DNA of 64,000 bases from Diabrotica undecimpunctata. Taxonomy: Eukaryota; Arthropoda; Insecta; Coleoptera; Chrysomelidae. The notes under the pieces were generated by a model, which had not been told where the DNA came from, did no database searches, and saw only the letters and a program-made list of their open reading frames with translations. The translations under genes and the position numbers were made by a program. Shown here piece by piece: positions 56,410 to 64,000 of the stretch; within the stretch, counting starts at the first letter, position 1; the number at the start of each line of letters is the position of its first letter. The DNA lies in the NCBI RefSeq assembly GCF_040954645.1, contig NC_092806.1, positions 3,472,001 through 3,536,000 on the forward strand, in the 5' to 3' direction.

Positions 56410-57009
56410 TTAAGATACTTTTAAGATCATTTTTAAATATGCCAGCAATATACGCTGAGATATTGCTCCCCAAACCATTATTTTAGTGGGAAATTTGGAA
56501 ATTTGAACGGTAACATTTTCTCTTAATAGGATTTTTAGATGATTTGCACCAAGCTAGAAACAACTTTTATCAGATATAAAGACATTATCAAAATTATCTT
56601 CTCGAAAACGTTGACAAAAATCTATTCTTCGTTGCCTTTGCAGAGGTGTTATTGTAGGGATTTTTTTTGGATTCCTTGATATGTAGCCTTGGTTTTTCAG
56701 TGATATACGGACAGTTTCTGGGCACACTTTTAGTCTTCGTTGATTTCCAAATCTATTCGCTAATTTTCGAAACACTAGGCGCAGATTTTGTCGTCCTAAA
56801 GCCACTAAAGCATTTAAATTGTTTCCGCGGATCATACGCGGTCTACCCGAAACTGGTCTATGTCTCATATCTATGCCATTTTTTATTCTTTTTATTGTCT
56901 TATACACTGCACTTTTTCCGAGTTCAGTCAATTGCACTAGTTTTTTAACGTTTCGGACACCCTTTCTATACAAATATTCCACCATTTTTCTTTTTTCTGC
57001 TGGCAACAT
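56410..57009 (-). pseudogene. Tc1/mariner-like transposase, truncated
   Basis: Minus strand, start chosen at 57009 (MLPAEKRKMVEYLYRKGVRN). The DNA-binding part has two helix-turn-helix-like regions: GKSAVYKTIKRIKNGIDM with the linker RHRPVSGRPR, then LRLVFRKLANRFG with VCPETVRISLKNQGY. The catalytic domain starts with RRIDFCQRFREDNFDNVFIS and DKSCF, where the usual S-D-E-S reads S-D-K-S. After a stop it continues LGANHLKILLRENV and KIMVWGAIS (about 56470), then decays. The later Asp and Glu of the DDE triad are absent. No convincing TIRs were found. The protein would bind TIRs and cut at TA sites. Unrelated to the pogo relics. Confidence 0.88.
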
Positions 57010-57114
57010 TAGTTCACAAATCCTAAGTCTGTTTACAAACAATAATATTTGACAGATGGTGTTGTCATGCGATTGCGTCCATAACCTACTATCGGCACAA
57101 CCTACTTGATGCAT

Positions 57115-57714
57115 TACTTTTGTCTTAAAATGTTACAAAAAGGAAATCTATTAAAATTAGGAAAAATATAAAATTCCGGATACTTTCTAAACGGACTATA
57201 TTTCTGAATTGTCAATATAAATGAGTCAGATAAAATTAAACTACAAGAATTTTTCACCAAGTAACGAAAAACAAAATTTGTTTAATTTAATAATGCTTGT
57301 ATTTTAAAAATGATTTCCGAAGTGGAAATTAAAACTTCAATAAACTTATTTTAACCTTCAATTGTGGCTTATTCCCAATAAAATACTAATGACTTTAAAA
57401 TGCCACAAAAAATAGCTTCAGAACAATATTTTAAAGAGATGTTACATAATTGATCATTTTTTACTTACTTATAGTAAGTTTTGGTTTATTTTGTATTATT
57501 TATGTATTTGTTTTATTAACTTTCTTTCCGTTTCGTTAAAAAAAAAATTATGGAAAAATTTTCGTCTAAAATAAAACAAAATAAAAACATCTTCAACTAT
57601 TCAATAGTTGGACAACCAATATAAAACATTAAGGGTTATTTCCTACAGATGATTGTTATTCTTCTTGAACACTTTTTTTGTTCTCAACAATTATCGAGTA
57701 CCAATTTGTCCCTA
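57115..57714. other. A+T-rich DNA, nothing recognised
   Basis: TTCAACTATTCAATAGTTGGA (57592-57612) is a small imperfect palindrome. Confidence 0.4.
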
Positions 57715-58150
57715 CAGTTTTTCTTCGTCTTCTTCTTCAGCCTGTATTCGTCCATTGCTGGACATATGCCTCCTCCATTTGCTTCCATTTATTTCTACTC
57801 TTGGCAATTCTCATCCACTGCTTTCCCGCGACTTGTTTAATATCATCTGCCCACCTCTTCTGTTGTCAGCCTACTCCTTGCCTGTTCTCTTTTGTTCTGC
57901 AAGTTTTTAATCTCTGTGTCTATTTTTTGGGATTATCTCGGGCAACATATCCGACCCATTGCCACTTGAGCCTTGCTATACGTTCTGCAATATCAGTAAT
58001 CTTTGTTCTTTCACGAATGTCGATATTTCGAATCCTGTCTCTTAAACTCCTGTCTCCCTACAGTTGCCAACATATATTCAATACTGACTCATATCAGCTA
58101 CCCTTTCATCATTTAATTTTAGGTCTGCGTATGTTCTAATTGTTAAAATT
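57715..58150 (-). pseudogene. RTE LINE, 3'-terminal fragment
   Basis: Minus strand. IRTYADLKLNDERVADMSQY (RT thumb) is followed after a deletion by RIRNIDIRERTKITDIAERI, ARLKWQWVGYVARDNPKK, RWADDIKQVAGKQWMRIAKS, RNKWKQMEEAYVQQW and an AAGAAGAAGA tail. ATGTCCAGCAATGGAC encodes the last codons and is the well-known insect RTE end. It shares its layout with 12570-13537. Confidence 0.85.
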
Positions 58151-58380
58151 CTTATTTTTCTTCTTCTTTCTTCTTTTTCTTCCTACCCAGTCGTTGATGT
58201 TTTCTAGTTTGCATCTCCCTCGTATATATGTACTTCTAGCTCTATCCCATACTGTTCTACCATACATTTTTCATCTCTGCTGTTTATAACATCCTTTTTG
58301 TCCTCTCTGTGTCAGGTCGTGTTTCTGCCACGTGTGTCAATATTGTCCTGTGACTGTTTTGTAAATTCAGTCTTTTATTT
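58151..58380 (-). pseudogene. Family A LINE, C-terminal fragment
   Basis: Minus strand. KDLTQ, YGRTVWDRARSTYIRGRCKL and ENINDWVGRKKKKEEE. The block '(T)LWDRARS.DIR..CKV.NINDWV' is family A. It lies head-to-tail between the RTE fragment at 57715 and the next family A copy, each ending in an A/G-rich tail. Confidence 0.7.
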
Positions 58381-58947
58381 CTTTTTCTTCTTCTTCTTCT
58401 TCCTTTTTGCATGGTATACTTCAAGACCTGTTTCTTCTTCAATATTAGCCTCCTAAATTGTTTAAATTATCGCACTATATTTTTCTTGGTCTGCCAATAC
58501 TTCTTCGTCCATTTGGTGACTTATCTCATCCTATTTGTACTGTGATATCCTCTGTGATTCTACTAATGTGTTCGTTCCTCTTATGTCTATCCATTTATGT
58601 CTTCTATATTGCGTATTTTCATATGTGTTGTTTCCAGTAGGCAACTCGTTTTAGATGTGTCAGGTCTTGTCATCGCCGTGTATGTTAATATAGGTCTAAT
58701 TGCTGCTTTATCGATTCCTGTTTTTGTGTCTTGTCTCCCAGATTATGCCATTAAAAGATCCCGCCACTTTACTTGCTTTTAAGCTTTGTTGTCGTTCTTG
58801 CTCTTCAACATCTCCGTAACTATTCCCAGATATCTAAACCTTGATTCCTGCTCTATTATTTTTCCATCAATTTCGATTTTAGATCGTGGTGGGTATTTAG
58901 ATGTTGTCACATATATTTGGTTTTTTTTGCTGATATTATGATATTGT

Positions 58948-58958
58948 ATTTCTTGGCT
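58948..58958. repeat. Left TSD of LINE 58959-59333
   Basis: ATTTCTTGGCT, repeated exactly at 59334-59344. In the host it encodes part of the AKK..-type RT segment. Confidence 0.88.
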
Positions 58959-59333
58959 TGAACGAAGATATGTGCAGAAAACTAGAAGCATTTGAGATAT
59001 GACTATATCGAAGAATACATAAGATCCCGTGGACTGACCGAGTCACAAATGAGGAGGTCCTCAGAAGAATGAATAAGAACGGAGAGGTAAGTTACAGTTC
59101 TTCGGACCTATTATGCGAAATGAATCCAGATATGCTTTCCTTCAAGTCATCCTGCAAGGAAAAATATTTGGAAAACGAGGTCTAGGAAGAAGAAGAACAT
59201 CTTTGTTAAAGAACCTCAGAATCTGGTTCAATACAACATCTGTGCAGCTTTTCCGCGCTGCTGCAGATAAGATAAAGATTGCCATGATGATCGCCAATAT
59301 TCGTAACGGATAGGCAGATCAAGAAGAAGAAGA
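58959..59333 (+). mobile_element. Short 5'-truncated LINE inserted in LINE V
   Basis: Plus strand, 375 bp. KLEAFEI, stop, LYRRIHKIPWTDRVTNEEVL with RRMNKNGEV, then shifted MRNESRYAFLQVILQGKIFG, KRGLGRRRTSLLKNLRIWFN, TTSVQLFRAAADKIKIAMMI and ANIRNG, ending in AAGAAGAAGAAGA. This is the C-terminal end of the LINE family seen at 16140-17248 and 33662-34945. Flanked by an exact 11-bp TSD. Confidence 0.9.
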
Positions 59334-59344
59334 ATTTCTTGGCT
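59334..59344. repeat. Right TSD of LINE 58959-59333
   Basis: Exact copy of 58948-58958. Confidence 0.88.
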
Positions 59345-60545
59345 GTTATATTGAAGATGTGTGTTAATCTTTGGAGCTCGTCTTCTGTCTCGGCCATTAA
59401 TGCGGCTTCGTCTGCATAACATAATATTTGGATTTCTTTGTTTCCCATTCCGTAGCCATGACCTTTACGTACTGATTGTATTATTTCGTCAATTATTATA
59501 TTAAAGAGAAGTGGGCTTAACGAGTCACCCTGTCTGACACCCCTTTGTACCGGTATACACTGTGTTAGTTTTCCATTGATCTTTGCCTGTATACGATTAT
59601 GGAAGTAGATGTTTTCGATGGTTTGTATAACATTGATTGATATGTTTCTTTTATACAGTAGGTGTCTTAGGTAGGTAGGAATCTTCCTAATCTGAATCCT
59701 TATTGTTCATCTGATAAAGTTGTTAGTTTATTAATTTTGTTGGTTAGGACGTTTGTGGTAAGCTTAAGTACGGTGTTCAGTAGATTTATACCTCTATAAT
59801 TGATGGGGTGTTCTTTATCTCCTTTTTTGAACATTTGTATCATTATGCTGTTTCTTCATGCTTCTGGTGTCTTGCAGTGCAATATTAGTTTTTGTATAAG
59901 TTTTGTTATCTCCAGGGTTATACTTTCTCCTTCGTGTTTTAGGAGCTTGTTGGTTATTCCATCTAGTCCTGGTGATTTTTTGTTTTTAAGTGAATTTATG
60001 GCTATTTCTACTTATGTTGATTATTATTTTTCTTTCTTTTAAACAGTTCCGTCAGGTATCTTTACCATTCGTTTGTTGGTATGTTATTGTATTCCTTTAA
60101 TTCAACCATTTCTTTCCGTTGGTTTCTTATGAACCTCTATATTTGTTTTTGTGTCCCCTTATGTCTTTCCCGATATTTTCGTTTCTTCATATTGTTTAAT
60201 TCAGGCTCTATTCACTAATACTGCTGCTCTGTATGCTCTACTCACTTAATCTTTTATTTCTGCTTCGAACTTTCCATAGCTAGATCGCGTGATGCCTTCC
60301 TCTCTTGTTCTATTATCTGATTCTCCACCTCCAATTTTGTCTTTTCTCCTAATGATTTTCCATTATTTGCTTTCTTTACTACTCCCTACTCATTATTTAT
60401 TTCTTCGTTTGTCGTCACTTCTGATATTGATAGTTTATTATTGTCACCTTTAGCAAATAGCGATCAAAACTAGTCTGCTCATATTTCCTACTGAATGTGT
60501 CTCGTTTTTTTTTAGTTCGTTCATCTCTTTTCTATTATTGAATTT

Positions 60546-61434
60546 AATTTGTGAAATTATAACACACAGGTTTTGTCATTGTACAAATTTTCAGAATGTC
60601 AAATAGTCTATGTCCTTAATGAAATATGTATTGTAATTAAATTTACAGATGACTTAATATTTCTCTAAATATATTTGTTACTGATGTATTTTATTATTTG
60701 CAATTGTAATATAAATTGTGTTATTTTTAAAAGTTTAACATTTTAAAATAATTAAAAATTTTTAGAGGCAATTTCAATTTATTCAATTTTATTCTGTCAT
60801 CAATAATTTAAATTCCACAAATTATTCAACCGCATTTGCACAAAAAACGGTATACACGATTTAACTACACATTTAATTACTTTTTAAAAACCAATTGAAA
60901 TGTTATTTGGTAAAAAATAAAATAAAAAACAATGTTTACTTGGTAAAAAATAATCAGGTATGTTGTATTTTACACCGAAATGAATAAATGGATTATTTTT
61001 CTGTAAAATGTTTAAACTCAATGTAGTAAACTATAAAATATGATTAACTAATTGTGTAATACTATATAGTATACCAGAAGTAGACACGTCAACTTTTTGA
61101 TTTTAAATAGAACCTAATATTTTTTATTTTATGTATTTTCGAAATCTACATGAAATTTTAGATACAATTTATGCAAAATGTCCGATACCAAAAATAAAAT
61201 ATTGCCGAAATAATTAGATTTTTTTCAAAATTTTGAAAAAATCCTAGTCCACATTGAATAACGACATCTCTATTAATAACGAGGCTAATGAAGTGATATT
61301 GTAACCAATAAACAACAAGCGCTTACCTGTTCACTCCATATATCCAGCACATTGATATTTTGTACAGGATGTTTTAAACTTAGCCACCAACTCACACAAT
61401 TTAAATCATTTATAAAATGCTTACTTAAAATAGA
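60546..61434. other. A+T-rich DNA without recognised genes
   Basis: No supported feature. Confidence 0.5.
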
Positions 61435-61447
61435 ATACTCTATATTT
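61435..61447. repeat. Left TSD of LINE 61448-62603
   Basis: ATACTCTATATTT, repeated exactly at 62604-62616. Confidence 0.88.
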
Positions 61448-62603
61448 ATGCTATGAATACAACATTTCAGCACAAGTACTTTTCATTGATTACAAAGCTG
61501 CCTACGATACAATAGACAGAAACAAGTTAATAGAAACACTAAAAGAATTCCAAGTGCCAGAAAAAATAATAAGATTGGTAAAAATGACAATTAGACAAAC
61601 CATTTGTGCTGTGAGATGCAACGGTACAGTCTCAGAAGAATTCGAAGTAAAAAAAGGTGTTCGCCAAGGAGACCCGTTGTCTACATTGCTATTCAATATA
61701 GTTCTAGAAAAGATTGTAAGGATTAGTGGGATAAATAGGTCCGGTACTATTTTATACAAGGAGCACCAATGCTTAGCATACGCTGATGATGTGGTTCTCA
61801 TTGCAAGAAATGGAAAAGAACTATCAAATATAACAAAAAGACTGATTCGGGAAAGCTCTAAAATGGGACTGAAAGTTAATATTAATAAATCGAAGTACAT
61901 GGAGATCTCGCGCAAAAAAGGAATAAGCACCAGGGGATCCTTTAAATTGGAGGTGGAGAATGGATCGGTTGTAGAATTCGAGAAGGTGGATGAATATATG
62001 TACTTAGGTACTCTTATTGATCAGACATGTAAAGAAGAAACTGAAATCAACCTGAGACTGACCAAGAGCAACAGGTGTGCTGGAGCCATAAGCAAAATAA
62101 TTAAGGCCAAAGATATATCTCGTAATACAAAAATAAGAGTATACAAAACTATAATTAGACCCACAATGCTATACGCTGTCGAGACATGGACTATGAACAA
62201 AACCGTACAAAACACATTGGAAGCATGGGAAAGAAAGATACTTCGCAGAATATTTGGTGGAAAAGTAGTAGAGGGAGAATGGAGAAGACGAACTAATGCA
62301 GAAGTGTATCAGTTGTATGCTAACCCTACAATATCAAAAGTGGTGAAAAAACGTAGACTAGAATGGCTCGGCCATCTAGAAAGAATGCAAGGTAATAGAC
62401 TAGTCAAGAATATTGCTTGGAGAGTACCTGAGGGCAAAAAAAAGTAAGGAAGACCAAGAAAGAAATGGAGAGATGCAGTGATGGAATATGTCAGAGAGAT
62501 GAGAATCAGAGATTGGAAGCTGTTAGCTAAGAATAGAAAACGATGGAAATTATCCAGCCAGCAATGGGCCTAAAAGGCCTGTTAAAGCTGTACATACATA
62601 CAT
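61448..62603 (+). mobile_element. 5'-truncated LINE, type copy of family E, with TSD
   Basis: The copy starts inside RT: YNISAQVLFIDYKAAYDTID (motif A, about 61475), RNKLIETLKEFQVPEKIIRL, KKGVRQGDPLSTLLFNIVLE, CLAYADDVVLIARN (Asp pair, about 61785), MGLKVNINKSKYMEISRKKG, VDEYMYLGTLIDQT. The C-terminal part has YKTIIRPTMLYAVETWTMNK, LEAWERKILRRIFGGKVVEG, RRRTNAEVYQLYANPTISKV and LEWLGHLERMQGNRLV. One stop (TAA at about 62445) falls in the basic GRPRKKWRD block, and the same frame resumes to KRWKLSSQQWA and its stop near 62570. The tail is AGGCCTGTTAAAGCTGTACA plus ACAT units. The frame is otherwise clean. Confidence 0.92.
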
Positions 62604-62616
62604 ATACTCTATATTT
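62604..62616. repeat. Right TSD of LINE 61448-62603
   Basis: Exact copy of 61435-61447. Confidence 0.88.
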
Positions 62617-63174
62617 TATTACATTTACCGCTGTATTTTTTTAAGCCAATTCTTTTGGTATATATGTATACTCTATACTTTTGAGATATTTCATTATCTA
62701 AGTTAAAACATAATATCAGTTAACTATTTCAACATTAATAGAGGGTCATGGTTTTATTATTTAATTCTTTTCGAGCCCGACGGGACGTATGTATCCCAGT
62801 CATCAAGTCATCAAGTCTGTTGGACTAAATCTGAACCGTTTTACATAAATTTTTATCGTAACCGACTTTTTAAGAACTTAATAACAATTTTTAAAAATAA
62901 TTTGTGTAAGAGGCAAATTTCTAACCGATTCGCACTGTATTTTCGTTTGATGCTGATTGATCTATGGAGTGTGTTTATGTAGTTTTGTTAATGATTATCA
63001 CAGGGAAAGTTGTACGCTGTTACTGTTGTTGCAAATTTGTTTATGTGAGTGGAGCTACCTACAAAACAGGTAAATATATTCAATAAAACTAATATTTTGT
63101 TTTAAGGGTGAAATATGTCCCAACAGACATTTATGGTGGGTTGTATGTGTCCCAATAGTCTTGTTTTGTTCTAG
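62617..63174. other. Upstream region of the piggyBac-like gene
   Basis: Contains a possible 5' UTR intron: donor ACAG/GTAAATAT at about 63068 and acceptor TTTGTTCTAG ending at 63174, directly before the ATG. ATATGTCCCAACAG and TATGTGTCCCAATAG (63113-63162) are similar. No TTAA-flanked TIR was identified. Confidence 0.4.
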
Positions 63175-63968
63175 ATGAGTAGAAAGATATTGACGCAGAA
63201 AGAGCTAGAGAAGAAGGCAGCAGCCATTTGTACCAGCGATACAGAACCAGAAGTCGATCCTTTTGACACTAGTGGCTCCGATGATGAAGACTACAATCCA
63301 TCAGAATGCGAAGGAGAAGTAGAACGAGAGCTACACGAAATAGATTTAGGTTCCCAGGGCAATAAGGTGGAAAAAGAGAATCAGATGATAAGTGACCAAC
63401 CAGGTATTTGGTTTCATAAAGATGGAATTTTTTTACCACGTTTTTTGGTTCCATGGCACCATAGTGAAACGAAAAATGAAGAATGGCTCTAAAATGAATG
63501 AGCGATTTCCTGAACTTCTTGACATGCACAATAAGAAAATGGGCGGCGTGGACCTGGATCATATTTTGGGCTTGTATGACTTTGATCTCCTGAAAATCTC
63601 CTAAATGGTGAAAAACAGTATTTTTCCACTTTCTGACGATGGCTGTTGGAAATTCTTATGTACTACACAGTGATTTAAAAAGGAAAGAAAAAACACCATT
63701 TTTGCCTTTTCTAAGTAGTGTAGCTGAGGAACTTATTTCATTCGGAAGAAGCTGTGCTGCTGTTAAAAGAAAAGTCTCGATTTCACTTGGACGTCCTCTA
63801 GCAAAAAAAAATGTCCAACGTGGGAGTTCATTTACCTACTGAAAGAAAGACCCGTAGAAGATGTCAACGATGTTTTTCTCAGAAAAAAGAAAAACGAACC
63901 ACCACAGTATATCAGAGCTGCAATGTACCCTTGTGCAAAATATGTTTCACACCTTTTCATTTACATTA
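63175..63968 (+). pseudogene. piggyBac-like transposase with internal deletion
   Basis: The ATG at 63175 opens an acidic N-terminus typical of the family (SRKILTQKELEKKAA, then DPFDTSGSDDEDYNPSECEG). Soon after, at IWFHKDGIFLPRFLVPW (about 63460), the frame ends. The text jumps to the end of the catalytic domain: MNERFPELLDMHNKKMGGVD, LDHILGLYDFD (normally preceded by an invariant Asp region), then shifted KTVFFHFLTMAVGNSYVLHS, PFLSSVAEELISFGR. The cysteine-rich C-terminal domain is complete: RRCQRCFSQKK, YQSCNVPLCKICFTPFH, stop at about 63968. Roughly the whole DDD core is missing. Intact relatives cut and paste at TTAA; this copy cannot. The element's right end is probably beyond the window. 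Confidence 0.85.
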
Positions 63969-64000
63969 AATATTGATCTTAGCTTTAGTCCTTTTGTTTT

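Larger units (their letters stand above)
58382..60545 (-). pseudogene. Family A LINE V, split by a small LINE insertion
   Basis: Minus strand. Endonuclease end (KRDTFSRKYEQTSFDRYLLK), linker (RFIRNQRKEMVELKEYNNIP, TNEW), RT start (KNKKSPGLDGITNKLLKHEG), MFKKGDKEHPINYRGINLLN, KINKLTTLSDEQ, GVRQGDSLSPLLFNIIIDEI and ILCYADEAALMAETEDELQR (YADD changed to YADE), running to THIFNITAKK at 59345. After the inserted LINE it resumes at 58958 with AKKYNIIISAKKTKYM, FRYLGIVTEMLKSKN, GIDKAAIRPILTYTAMTRPD and DKSPNGRRSIGRPRKI, and ends in an AAG-type tail at 58382-58402. It matches the copy at 2430-4400 and shows what the latter's arrays replaced. Confidence 0.88.

Overview
This is a strongly A+T-rich piece of an animal nuclear genome, most likely an insect. 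A beetle is my best guess, resting only on the look of the retrotransposon families. No operons, bacterial signals, rRNA or tRNA genes, or CRISPR arrays are visible. I found no convincing single-copy host gene. What can be recognised is almost all transposable-element DNA, mostly broken, with RTE-like non-LTR retrotransposons (LINEs) predominating. Long ORFs elsewhere are mostly chance frames; many of the longest open stretches start at non-ATG codons.

Layout. 1-1813 (minus): spliced relic of a multi-copy insect gene family of DUF7869 type. 2.4-7.3 kb: RTE-like LINE pieces, including a 1.2-kb insertion with an exact 14-bp target-site duplication (TSD). 8.0-9.2 kb: dead hAT transposase. 10.0-10.9 kb: second DUF7869-like relic inside an inverted-repeat pair. 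12.6-23.6 kb: further RTE-, R1- and Jockey-like fragments. 24.0-26.9 kb: the best-preserved element, a hAT transposon with perfect 20-bp terminal inverted repeats (TIRs), an 8-bp TSD and an intron-containing transposase apparently stopped by one nonsense codon. 27.2-30.0 kb: three LINE pieces. 30.9-31.7 kb: pogo/Tigger-type deletion derivative with TA TSD. 33.7-39.9 kb: RTE- and Jockey-like relics. 41.1-44.9 kb: GTF2IRD2-like hAT fragment, then a LINE split by a Jockey-like LINE. 45.8-52.1 kb: LINE cluster including a 2.2-kb element inserted into another LINE. 53.2-54.7 kb: pogo-like transposase split by an R1-like LINE. 56.4-57.1 kb: Tc1/mariner-like transposase. 57.7-60.5 kb: LINE cluster with a nested 375-bp insertion. 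61.4-62.6 kb: LINE with a 13-bp TSD. 63.2 kb to the right part of the window: piggyBac-like gene lacking its catalytic centre.

The pieces do not form a pathway. Read together they give a relative insertion history: three nested LINE insertions have 10-13-bp TSDs, and a fourth nesting is inferred from the split pogo gene. The most interesting objects are the hAT element, the MITE that fills most of its intron, the nested insertions, an 8-bp tandem array grown inside a reverse transcriptase (RT) gene, and an isolated 18-bp-arm hairpin near 18.6 kb. Family names come from motif recognition, not searches. RTE, Jockey and R1 assignments are clade-level and tentative.
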